A stretch of 64,000 bases of DNA from Azospirillum humicireducens. GTDB taxonomy: Bacteria > Pseudomonadota > Alphaproteobacteria > Azospirillales > Azospirillaceae. Under the pieces are notes generated by a model, which saw only the letters and a list, made by a program, of their open reading frames with translations, did no database searches and had not been told where the DNA came from. The DNA lies in NCBI RefSeq assembly GCF_001639105.2, contig NZ_CP028905.1, positions 114,298 to 178,297 of the forward strand. Direction: 5' to 3'. The position numbers and the translations under genes are program-made. This document shows positions 7,141-15,691 of this stretch, in pieces. Position 1 is the first letter of the stretch, and each line of letters starts with the position of its first letter.

Positions 7141-10100
7141 CCCCTCCGCCCCCCTCCGGACTGCCCGATCCCGTCACGCTCTTCTGCTGCCTGGCCCCGC
7201 CCGGCTACTACCGCCGGCCGCTGTTCTCGGAGCGGGAGCTGTTCTGCGGTCCCGACTGCCCGACGGTGGAGGATGGCGACGGCTTCTCCTCGCTGAACAC
7301 CCCGTTCGGCGAATATGATCTGCCGGCCGTCGTCGCCCGGCTGCCGGCGCACCAGCGCCCTGAGCTGATCGTGGTGAAGGCCGACGCCACCCGGCGCAAC
7401 CTGCCCCGCGGGCTGGACCGGCTGCCGGGCACCAAGCTGCTGCTGGTCGGCGACACCCATCATTTCGCATCTCCCCTGCGCACGTTGCTGTCCTATGGCG
7501 CGATGGAGGATTTCGATGCGGTGATGCTCGACCACACCCGCCAGCACGCCCATCTGTTCCTGGAGGCTGGGTTCGATCGGGTCTACTGGATCCCGGCGGT
7601 CGATTACGGGCTGCGCCGGCGCGACATCCCGGCGGATCCCCCGATACCCCTCACCTTCGTCGGCCAGATCGGCACCTTCCATCCCTGGCGCCGCCATGTG
7701 CTGGACCGGCTGACCGCGGCCGGTCTGCCGCTGCTCGGCATGCGCGGCGAGCCGGAGAGGGCGGCCGACGTCTACGCCGCCTCGCAGGTCACGCTGAACG
7801 TCTCGCTGAATGGCGACCTCAACCTGCGCGTCTTCGAGGCGCTGGGCGCCGGCGGCTTCCTGCTGACCGACGCGCTGTCGCCGGAGGCCGGGCTGGAGCG
7901 CTGCTTCACCCCCGGCCGTCATCTCGTGACATACCGTTCGCCGGACGAGCTGGTGGATCTGGCGCGCCATTACCTCGACCACCCGGACCAGGCGATGGCG
8001 ATCCGCCGGGCCGGACAGGCGCATCTGCTGGAATTCCACAGCCCGCAGGTCAAGCGCGCCCAGTTCTTCGCCGCCGTTTTCGACGACCGCGTCGATCCGG
8101 CGCTGGAGGTGCGCGGGGAGCGGCGCGGGCTGGCGCCGCGGCCGGCCCGCAGCCTCGGCTTCCGCCGCCGCCTTGCCGCCTACGAGGCGCTGCAGCGGCT
8201 GCAGCTGACGGCGTCGCGGCTGACCGTCCATGCCGGCGGGGATGCGGACGGTTTCGCCGCCGACCTGCGCCTGATGGCCCAAGACCTGCCGCGGGTGGAC
8301 TTCGCCGCGCCGGGCGACGCGGCCGGCCCGGTTGCCCTGCCGTTGCCGCCCTCTGCCGAGCGGGTGCGGGATGATGCGGTGACGCTGCTGCCCTGGCCGG
8401 ACCGGGCGGGGACCGACCGCCGGATGTCCCGGCTGCCCGGCGCTTCCGTCCTCTGTCCGACCGTCTCGGCGCAGGACCATGCCGCGGCGGCCGCCCATCT
8501 TGCCGGCTGGGGCTTCGTGCCTACCGAACCCGGCGGCATCCTGTTCCAATGCGCCGACGCCCTGCGCTATGCCGGCCGCTCGCTGTCCGACCCGGTTCCG
8601 GCGGAGGCACTGGACCCGGACCTGCGGCGCGCCCGCCTCGCGGCGCTGGAGCCGATGCTGCGGACCGCCGAGCAGATGGCCGGCGTCGCCCGGCTCGCCG
8701 CCCGCTTCGGCGAGACTGCCCTGGCGGAGCGGTTCCTGCTGCGCGCCGTCGGGCTGGATCGCCAGCAGCCGGATGCGCTCGCCGGGCTGGCCCGCCTGTG
8801 CGCGGCGGGCGGACGCCCGGTGGAGGCGGCCATCTATCTGAACGAGGCCCGCCGTGCCGCCCGGTTCGCCGGGATTGCCGATCCTGCCCCCGACCTGGAC
8901 GCCGGCGCCGTCGCCGCGGCGGCCGGCAGCCATCCGTCGCTCGAGCGCTACCACGCGCTGTTCCGGCAGGCGACGGCCCCCTCGACCGGGCGGCCCCGCC
9001 GCATCCTGGTGGTCACCAACCTGTTCCCGCCGCAGGAATTCGGCGGCTACGGCCGCAAGCTGTGGGAATTCTCGGCCGAACTGATCCGCCGCGGTCATAC
9101 GGTGAAGGTGCTGACCGCCGACATGCCCGCCCTCGCCCGGCCGGGCATGGCCGGGACCGAGGACATCGAGGGGCATGTCGACCGGTCGCTGACCCTTTAT
9201 GGATATTGGAAGGACGGGCGGGCCTTCATCCACGACGATCGGGCCCATTGTGCCGCCCTGATCCGCGCCAACATCCGCCGCGTGCTGGAGACCGCCCGCG
9301 ACTTCCGCGCCGACGCCTGTCTGGTCGGCAACCTCGACATGCTGGCGACCGAGTTCCTCGACCCGCTGACCCGGCAGATCGGCGTTCCGGTGCTGCATTG
9401 CCTGGGCAACCAGCATCCCGGCTACGCGCCCGAGGCGGCGCCCCGCTCCCCTCTCTACCGCGCCGGGCCGGCCAGCGGCTGGGTGGCGGAGCGGCTGGCC
9501 GCCGGCGGCTATGGCCTGCCCGCCACGGTGATCCATCCCGGCGCCCGCGTCGATTACTTCCACCGCGCGGCGATGCCCGCGACCGACCGGCTGCGCATCG
9601 CCTTCGCCAGCCTGTTCGTCAACTACAAGGGGCCGCAGACGCTGGTCAACGCGTTGGGAATTCTGCACCGCGAGGGCATCGACTTCGATTGCACCTTCGC
9701 CGGGGAGGCGCCGGATGCCGACCTTGCGGCCCGCTGCCGCGACTTCGTGGAGCGCCAGGGCATGGCCGGCAAGGTGCACTTCTCCGGTTTTCTCGACCGC
9801 CGCGGCCTGTCCGGCCTGTTCGCCCGCTGCAACGTCCTGGTCTTCCCCAGCGTCTTCCAGGAACCCTTCGGCATCTCGCAGGTGGAGGCGATGGCCGCCG
9901 GCCTGACCGTGATCGGCAGCGGCACCGGCGGCAGCGGCGAGGTGCTGCGCGACGGGGTGGACGGCCTGCTGTTCAAGGCGGAAGACCACGAGGCGCTCGC
10001 CGGCTGCCTGCGCCGCCTGATCGGGGACCGCGCCGGCTGGCTGCGCATGGCCCTGTCCGGCCGCGACCGCGCGCGCGACTTCACCGTCGCCCGCTCCGTC

Positions 10101-10148
10101 GACCGCATCGAGGCGGTGTTCGAGGAACTGATCGCCCGGAAGAGATGA
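7137..10148 (+). CDS. Multidomain glycosyltransferase: CgeB-like domain + TPR linker + GT4 domain
   Basis: 1,003 aa from GTG 7137, chosen because it overlaps the preceding stop (GTGA) and the homology begins directly after it. Residues ~1-330 resemble CgeB/DUF3880 glycosyltransferases: LLLVGDTHHF, FVGQIGTFHPWRRHVLDRL, and VTLNVSLNGDLNLRVFEALGAGGFLLTD. Residues ~330-600 are a less conserved Ala/Arg-rich connector containing TPR-like helices. Residues ~620-1003 are a complete GT4 enzyme: RILVVTNLFPPQEFGGYGRK, HCLGNQHPGY, RIAFASLFVNYKGPQTLVNAL and VFPSVFQEPFGISQVEAMAAGL. Two transferase domains in one chain suggest consecutive additions to the same glycan. Cytoplasmic; no membrane segment or signal peptide seen. 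Confidence 0.88.
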   Translation: MTPPPPSGLPDPVTLFCCLAPPGYYRRPLFSERELFCGPDCPTVEDGDGFSSLNTPFGEYDLPAVVARLPAHQRPELIVVKADATRRNLPRGLDRLPGTKLLLVGDTHHFASPLRTLLSYGAMEDFDAVMLDHTRQHAHLFLEAGFDRVYWIPAVDYGLRRRDIPADPPIPLTFVGQIGTFHPWRRHVLDRLTAAGLPLLGMRGEPERAADVYAASQVTLNVSLNGDLNLRVFEALGAGGFLLTDALSPEAGLERCFTPGRHLVTYRSPDELVDLARHYLDHPDQAMAIRRAGQAHLLEFHSPQVKRAQFFAAVFDDRVDPALEVRGERRGLAPRPARSLGFRRRLAAYEALQRLQLTASRLTVHAGGDADGFAADLRLMAQDLPRVDFAAPGDAAGPVALPLPPSAERVRDDAVTLLPWPDRAGTDRRMSRLPGASVLCPTVSAQDHAAAAAHLAGWGFVPTEPGGILFQCADALRYAGRSLSDPVPAEALDPDLRRARLAALEPMLRTAEQMAGVARLAARFGETALAERFLLRAVGLDRQQPDALAGLARLCAAGGRPVEAAIYLNEARRAARFAGIADPAPDLDAGAVAAAAGSHPSLERYHALFRQATAPSTGRPRRILVVTNLFPPQEFGGYGRKLWEFSAELIRRGHTVKVLTADMPALARPGMAGTEDIEGHVDRSLTLYGYWKDGRAFIHDDRAHCAALIRANIRRVLETARDFRADACLVGNLDMLATEFLDPLTRQIGVPVLHCLGNQHPGYAPEAAPRSPLYRAGPASGWVAERLAAGGYGLPATVIHPGARVDYFHRAAMPATDRLRIAFASLFVNYKGPQTLVNALGILHREGIDFDCTFAGEAPDADLAARCRDFVERQGMAGKVHFSGFLDRRGLSGLFARCNVLVFPSVFQEPFGISQVEAMAAGLTVIGSGTGGSGEVLRDGVDGLLFKAEDHEALAGCLRRLIGDRAGWLRMALSGRDRARDFTVARSVDRIEAVFEELIARKR

Positions 10149-10277
10149 GTGGGAGGGAGAGCCGCGGCGTGCCGTCCGACAGGAAAAAAGGTCCGGATTC
10201 GCCTCCCCTTTCGATCGGGGAATGAAAGATTGTAGAATAACGGAGCCGCAGCCCGCGGCGCGGATTTCCTCCCGGCG

Positions 10278-13200
10278 ATGACGAACACCCTTTCCAACCT
10301 GTCCGACGGTCCGGCCGGCACCTTTCCACCCTGCGCCTGCCTGCTGTGCAATGCCGTCGGCTGGAGCGCCGCCCCCATCGCCGCCGGCATCGATCCGCAA
10401 GGTGCGCTGCCGCAGGGAGCCTCCTTCTCCACCATCTCGACCCTGCTGGCGACGGGGACGCCGCGCTGGGGCAGCGGCGGGGTCGGCAGCGGGGCGACGG
10501 TCAGCTACAGCTTCATGGAGCAGGCGCCGTCCTACGCCTCCGGTTCCGACACCACCGGGTTCGCGCCGCTGTCCGCCACGCAGCGCGACGCGGCGCGCCA
10601 GGCCTTCGCCGCCTGGAGCGCCGTCGCCAACATCTTCTTCGTCGAAACCTCCGACAGCGCCAACGGCGGGCAAGGCGGGTCGATCCGCCTCGGCACCAAC
10701 CGGCAAAGCTCCAGCGCCGCCTACGCCTACTATCCGACCGGATCGCTCTATGGCGGCGGCGGCGACATCTATCTCGCCAACAACAGCTCGACCAACACCA
10801 GCCCGACGCCCGGAACCTACGGCTACCTGACCATCCTGCACGAGATCGGCCACGCCATCGGGCTGAAGCATCCCGGCAACTACAACGCCACCGGCGGCGG
10901 GGGCGAGCCGCCCTATCTGTCCTCGGCCGAGGACAATTACCGCTACACGCTCATGTCCTACAACCGGCACCCCAGCCTGGGCCTGAACGGGCTGGCGACG
11001 GGGCCGGCGCTGTACGACATCGCGGCTGCCCAGTACCTGTACGGCGCCAACACCGCCACCCGCATCGGCGACGACCGCTATGCGTTCGCCAGCAACACCG
11101 TCGCTGTCAGCCAGGCCATCTGGGATGCCGGCGGCACCGACAGCATCGACGCCAGCGGGCAGGTGTCGGCCGTCAGCATCGATCTGACGCCCGGCGCCTT
11201 CAGCTCCATCGGTCCCAACGGGTCGGGCGGGCTGGCGGTCGGCAATGTGGTCATCGCCGACGGCGTCACCATCGAGACCGCCATCGGCGGCAGCGGCAAC
11301 GACATCCTGATCGGCAACACCGCCAGCAACCTGCTGACCGGCGGCGAGGGCTCCGACACGCTGACCGGGGGGGCGGGCGACGACACGCTGCAGGGCGGCG
11401 GCGGCATCGACACCGCGGTCTACAATGGCAGCCGCGCCTCCTACACCGTCACCGTCACCGCCGATCGCGCCACCATCTCCGGCGGCAGCGAAGGCACCGA
11501 CACGCTGACCGACGTCGAATATGCCCTGTTCGCCGACACCCGGATCAGCCTGCTGCCCCCGGCGGTGACCGCCCGGACCGGCCGGGTTTCCATCGGCTCT
11601 TCGATCGGCCTTGCCAGCCTGGTGACGGCGACCGACCCGGCCGGCGGCCTCGTCACCCAATATGAGCTGGTCGACAACACCCAGGGCGCCGGCTCCATCA
11701 TGGTCGGCGGGGTGGCCCAGGCGACGGGTGCCGTGGTCTCGCTGAGTGCGGCGGCCTTCGCCGGCGTCACCTTCGCCGCCTCCTCCCTGACCAGCCTCGA
11801 CGCGCTGTCGGTGCGCGCCTACAACGGCGTGGCGTGGAGCCTCTGGATCGGCTTCATCGTCGCCTCCCGCCCCGCCAACCGGCCGCCGGCCGTCCAGTCG
11901 GACAAGACGCTGGTCGTGCAGGAAGGCGGGCCGGCCATATCGCTGGGCATCGATCGGCCGAGCGATCCGGACGAGGGCGACAGCATGGTCGTCACCCTGG
12001 CCCGGCTGCCGACCGGCGGCATCCTGCGGCTGGCGAACGGCAGCCCCGTCACCGCCGGCATGACGCTCGGCATAGCCGATCTGGCCGGACTGACCTATCA
12101 GGCGCCGTCCGGGACATCGGGGACGCCCGGCTCCTTCGCCTATACCGTCACCGACAGCCAGGGTGCGGTCAGCGGCCAGACCGTGACGCTGCGGGTCACC
12201 TCGCTGGCCGAGACGATGGCCGGGTTCGACCCGCTGGCCTACCTCGCCTCCAACCCCGACCTCGTCGCCGTCTTCGGCACCGACGAGGCCGCCGCGCGCG
12301 AGCATTACCTGCGCTCCGGCCGGGCAGAGGGGCGGGCGACCGGCTCCTTCGACCCGCTCTCCTATCTGGCGGCCAACCCGGACCTGGCCACCGCCTTCGG
12401 GTACGACCGCAACGCGGCGACCCGGCATTATCTGGCCGTCGGCCGCCGGGAAGGGCGCAGCGCCGGCAGCTTCGATCCGCTGGCCTATCTGGCTGCCAAC
12501 GCCGATCTGGCCGCCGCCTTCGGTACCGATGCCGTCGCCGCCACCCGCCATTACCTGACCTACGGCCAGCGCGAGGGACGCGGCACCCGTTTCGACGGCT
12601 ACGGCTATCTGGTGTCGAACCCGGATGTCGCCGCCGCCTTCGGGCTCGACCCGGCGGCGGCGGTCCGCCATTACCTCTCCCACGGCCGCCGGGAAGGGCG
12701 CGGCGTCGGCTTCGACAGCCTGGGGTATCTGGCCGCCAACACCGACCTCGCCGCCGCCTTCGGGCCCGACCCGGCGGCGGGGGTCCGCCATTACCTGTTC
12801 TACGGCCAGCAGGAAGGGCGCGGCAGCAGCTTCGACGCGCTCTCCTATCTGGCGGCAAATCCCGATCTCGCCGCCGCCTTTGGCACCGATTCCACGCGGG
12901 CGGCGGAGCATTACATCCGCTACGGCCGGCTGGAGAAACGCAGCACCAGCTTCAACGCCCGCGATTATCTGCTGACCAACCCGGACCTGCTGAGCGTCTT
13001 TTCGGGCAACGAGCAGCAGTTGAAGCTCTATATCGTCCTCTACGGCAACACGCCGCGGCGCGACGCCGCCGGCTTCGACGCGCTGAGCTATCTGGCCGCC
13101 AACCCGGATCTGGCCGCAACCTTCGGCACCGACACCGCGGCCGCCACCGCCCACTACCAGTCCACCGGACAGGCGGAGGGGCGCCCGGTCCGCTTCAACG

Positions 13201-13388
13201 CGCTCGCCTATCTGACGGCCAACCCCGACCTCAGTGCCGCTTTCGGCAGCGATCAGCAGCAGGCGCTGATCCACTTCATCACCTATGGCCGAAACGAACT
13301 GCGTCCCAACCCGATCGGCTATGTCCGCCCGTCCGGGGCCGGGTTCGCTGCGCCGAATGACGGGATGCTGGCGGCGGGGATGGGGTAG
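10278..13388 (+). CDS. Serralysin-like M10 metalloprotease with RTX and nine ~40-residue C-terminal repeats
   Basis: 1,036 aa. The zinc site HEIGHAIGLKHPG (His188, Glu189, His192, His198) and Met-turn TLMSYN (Met226, Tyr228) define an M10B serralysin catalytic domain. Calcium-binding RTX nonapeptides follow at ~337-385 (GGSGNDILIG, GGAGDDTLQG), then a cadherin-like domain beginning NRPPAV (~535-645). Residues ~650-1010 are nine tandem repeats of the form FDxLxYLAANPDLAAAFGxD. There is no N-terminal Sec signal, as expected for type I substrates, but the usual serralysin C-terminal signal is replaced by the repeat tail. It converges on the M50/HlyD/TolC operon, which might export it. No propeptide-like N-terminal domain is evident beyond the first ~60 residues. 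The metalloprotease call is firm; substrate and export route are inferred. Confidence 0.92.
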   Translation: MTNTLSNLSDGPAGTFPPCACLLCNAVGWSAAPIAAGIDPQGALPQGASFSTISTLLATGTPRWGSGGVGSGATVSYSFMEQAPSYASGSDTTGFAPLSATQRDAARQAFAAWSAVANIFFVETSDSANGGQGGSIRLGTNRQSSSAAYAYYPTGSLYGGGGDIYLANNSSTNTSPTPGTYGYLTILHEIGHAIGLKHPGNYNATGGGGEPPYLSSAEDNYRYTLMSYNRHPSLGLNGLATGPALYDIAAAQYLYGANTATRIGDDRYAFASNTVAVSQAIWDAGGTDSIDASGQVSAVSIDLTPGAFSSIGPNGSGGLAVGNVVIADGVTIETAIGGSGNDILIGNTASNLLTGGEGSDTLTGGAGDDTLQGGGGIDTAVYNGSRASYTVTVTADRATISGGSEGTDTLTDVEYALFADTRISLLPPAVTARTGRVSIGSSIGLASLVTATDPAGGLVTQYELVDNTQGAGSIMVGGVAQATGAVVSLSAAAFAGVTFAASSLTSLDALSVRAYNGVAWSLWIGFIVASRPANRPPAVQSDKTLVVQEGGPAISLGIDRPSDPDEGDSMVVTLARLPTGGILRLANGSPVTAGMTLGIADLAGLTYQAPSGTSGTPGSFAYTVTDSQGAVSGQTVTLRVTSLAETMAGFDPLAYLASNPDLVAVFGTDEAAAREHYLRSGRAEGRATGSFDPLSYLAANPDLATAFGYDRNAATRHYLAVGRREGRSAGSFDPLAYLAANADLAAAFGTDAVAATRHYLTYGQREGRGTRFDGYGYLVSNPDVAAAFGLDPAAAVRHYLSHGRREGRGVGFDSLGYLAANTDLAAAFGPDPAAGVRHYLFYGQQEGRGSSFDALSYLAANPDLAAAFGTDSTRAAEHYIRYGRLEKRSTSFNARDYLLTNPDLLSVFSGNEQQLKLYIVLYGNTPRRDAAGFDALSYLAANPDLAATFGTDTAAATAHYQSTGQAEGRPVRFNALAYLTANPDLSAAFGSDQQQALIHFITYGRNELRPNPIGYVRPSGAGFAAPNDGMLAAGMG
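12225..13305 (+). repeat. Nine in-frame ~120-bp coding repeats in the M10 protease gene
   Basis: Each unit encodes about 40 residues with consensus F[DN]xLxYLAANPDLAAAFGxDxxAAxxHYxxxGxxEGR. Copies begin at roughly regular spacing from residue 650. Unit 7 (FNARDYLLTNPDLLSVF) is the most diverged. DNA identity between units is high around the YLAANPDL codons. Confidence 0.9.
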
Positions 13389-13417
13389 GTCGCCTGCCGC
13401 AATCCGGAAGGAGCCGG

Positions 13418-15649
13418 TCAGAACCCCGTTTCGCGGATCAGCACCGATGCGGCCACGCGCCAGAATCGTTCGGCGATGCTGCGGGCCTCGCCCGCCACGC
13501 GGACGATGCCGCGGGTGACGCGTTCCGGCCCCTGCTGTCCGGCAGCGGCAGGCCCGATGTTTGCCGGCTCGATGTCCAGGGTGATGCGGTAGACCGCCTC
13601 CACCGGGGCGAGCGCGCTGCGGCCGGCACTGCCATGCGGTTGGCCCGGTTGCGGTCCCGCCTGTCCCTCCACCGCCACCGGGCCGCCATTGACCGAGGCG
13701 AGCGCCGGCACGTCCAGAACCGAGACGGCGACCGGATCGACCGCGCGAACCCGCGCCGCGCGCCGGGGAGCCAGCGGGTCATCCGGGTGGAACTCCGCCC
13801 CGGCGCCCGGGCTCAGCCGGTCGAAATCGCCCTCGCCGACATAGCCGACCAGTTCGCCGCTGCCGGGCGCCACCACCATCGCCAGCGGCAGCTTCGGCCC
13901 GATCCAGCGGCCGGGGGTCAGCGCATCCTCCATGTCGCGCACGGTGCCCGACAGGGGAGCGCGCACCACCAGCCGCTCACGGCTGTCGAGAAGCCCCTGC
14001 CGCTCGGCGAGCGCGGCGGCCAGATCCTCCTCCATCGCCCGCACGCGGTCGAGCTGCTCGCGGCTGGCGGTCAGGCGGGCGATCTGCTCCTGCATCCAGT
14101 CGATGCGCAGTTCGGCCTGCCGCAGCTTGCCCTCCAGATCGGGGGCGGTCAGGCGGAACAGCGGCTCGCCCTCCACCACGCTCTGGCCGCGGGCGACCAG
14201 CGTCTCCTCCAGCCGGGCGGGGAAGGGGGCGTAGACGGTGGCGAAGCCGGACGCCCGCCAGACCACCGGCACCGAGACGGTGGCGGTCACCGGCAACAGG
14301 GTCAGCCCGACCGCCGCCGCCAGACCGGCCAGCGTCAGCCCGGTGCGCAGGTTGACCCGGAAGCGGTCGCGCAACGACCACCAGGCCTTCACCTCGTGCA
14401 GCAGGGGCCGCGCGATGAACCAGCCGATCTCGATGACGAACAACAGGATCCCCAATACCTTGATGGCGACATGGTAGACCAGCAGCGCGATGCCGAGGAA
14501 CAGCACCAGCCGGTAGACCCAGGTGACGTAGGAATAGACCAGCAGGATGCGCCGGCGCGCCGCCGGCATCTCCTCCGGCGGGGCCATGCCGAGGCCGAAC
14601 AGCCATTCCCGCAGCTTCCAGCGCGCCATGGCGAAACCGCGCTCCTGCAGGTTGGGCACGTCCAGCGCGTCGGACAGCAGGTAATAGCCGTCGAAACGCA
14701 TGAAGGGGCTGATGTTGATCGCCAGTGTGGTGATCCAGCTGACCGTCGCCAGGAAATAGGCGGCACTGCGCAGCGGCCCGTCCGGCAGGAAGCTCCAGGC
14801 CAGGGTGGCGAAGACCGCGATCGTCAGCTCGGTGGCCATGCCGGCGGCTCCCACCGCCAGCCGCTGCCGGCGCGAGACCAGCCTCCAGGCATCGGTGGTG
14901 TCGGTGTAGAGCACCGGCCACATCACCAGGAAGGCCACCCCCATGGTCGGCACCCGGCAGCCGAAGCGCTTGGCGGTGTAGGCATGGCCAAGCTCGTGGC
15001 AGATCTTGGTGCCCAGCAGCGTGATGCCGTAGAGCGCCAGCCCTTCGGGCGAGAAGAAATGCTGGAAGGTGTGCAGGAAGGCGTCCCATTGGCGCGCCAC
15101 CAGCAGCCCGGCCAGGGCGGCTGTCAGCAGCACCACGACCAGCCAGGCCCGGCTGTAGAAGGGCGCCACCAGCCCCACCGTCGCCGACAGGAAGCGGTCC
15201 GGCCGCACCAGCGGGATGCGGAAGAACAGGTAGTTGTGGACCAGCCACCAGAACCAGCCGGTTTTCCGCGCCGCCGCCTGACGCGCCAGGAAGGCGGTGT
15301 CGGTGGTGACGGTCAGGTTGTTGGCCGCCAGGAACTGGTAAAAGCCCACGACGTCGTCGGCCGACGGCTCGAACAGGCTCTCCTCCGCCACCGCCGCGGC
15401 GATCGCGCGCGGGTTGGCGTGGTGCCAGTGCGCGATCAGGGCGAAGCCTTCCGGCCCGATGCGGAAATAGCGGTTGCGCACCGGATCGTGGATGGTCCAG
15501 CCCGGCGCGCCGTCCTGCCCCGCCGGCGCCGGCAGCAGGGCCAGATCGTCGCGCAATCCGGGCAGCTGCAGCGACGCCAGCGGATCGGCCTGGGCGGCGG
15601 CGCGAAGGGTGGCGGCGGGACCGGCGGCGGGCGTAAGGGCGATGGACAC
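13418..15649 (-). CDS. M50 site-2-type membrane metalloprotease fused to a HlyD-like adaptor
   Basis: 743 aa from GTG 15649, which has AAGGA 5 nt upstream. The N-terminal ~110 residues resemble a PqqD-like winged-helix domain (WTIHDPVRNRYFRIGPEGFALIAHW). Hydrophobic helices follow with HELGH (His218, Glu219, His222) and NISPFMRFDGYYLLSD (Asp320), the zinc site of intramembrane M50 peptidases. After further membrane helices (~340-440) the chain continues as a periplasmic adaptor: a barrel-sandwich/lipoyl half (FATVYAPFPARLEETLVARGQSV), a coiled coil (~490-550) and a second half (RLVVRAPLSGTVRDMED). Last gene of the giant-protein operon, 42 bp after the GAF-HlyD gene. Either it processes the exported substrate or the M50 core is structural. 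Convergent with the M10 gene, 29 bp apart. Confidence 0.88.
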   Translation of the reverse strand: MSIALTPAAGPAATLRAAAQADPLASLQLPGLRDDLALLPAPAGQDGAPGWTIHDPVRNRYFRIGPEGFALIAHWHHANPRAIAAAVAEESLFEPSADDVVGFYQFLAANNLTVTTDTAFLARQAAARKTGWFWWLVHNYLFFRIPLVRPDRFLSATVGLVAPFYSRAWLVVVLLTAALAGLLVARQWDAFLHTFQHFFSPEGLALYGITLLGTKICHELGHAYTAKRFGCRVPTMGVAFLVMWPVLYTDTTDAWRLVSRRQRLAVGAAGMATELTIAVFATLAWSFLPDGPLRSAAYFLATVSWITTLAINISPFMRFDGYYLLSDALDVPNLQERGFAMARWKLREWLFGLGMAPPEEMPAARRRILLVYSYVTWVYRLVLFLGIALLVYHVAIKVLGILLFVIEIGWFIARPLLHEVKAWWSLRDRFRVNLRTGLTLAGLAAAVGLTLLPVTATVSVPVVWRASGFATVYAPFPARLEETLVARGQSVVEGEPLFRLTAPDLEGKLRQAELRIDWMQEQIARLTASREQLDRVRAMEEDLAAALAERQGLLDSRERLVVRAPLSGTVRDMEDALTPGRWIGPKLPLAMVVAPGSGELVGYVGEGDFDRLSPGAGAEFHPDDPLAPRRAARVRAVDPVAVSVLDVPALASVNGGPVAVEGQAGPQPGQPHGSAGRSALAPVEAVYRITLDIEPANIGPAAAGQQGPERVTRGIVRVAGEARSIAERFWRVAASVLIRETGF

Positions 15650-15691
15650 GGGAGTCCTTGAGTGCCTTGGGGGTTGCCTGGAGGCAGTGCC

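Noticed and set aside
6960..13274. A 2,104-codon open frame on the minus strand antisense to three genes
   Set aside because: It is a product of GC-rich codon bias on the plus strand. Its translation is Gly/Ala/Arg/Gln-rich with no domain, while the plus-strand frames have clear catalytic motifs.
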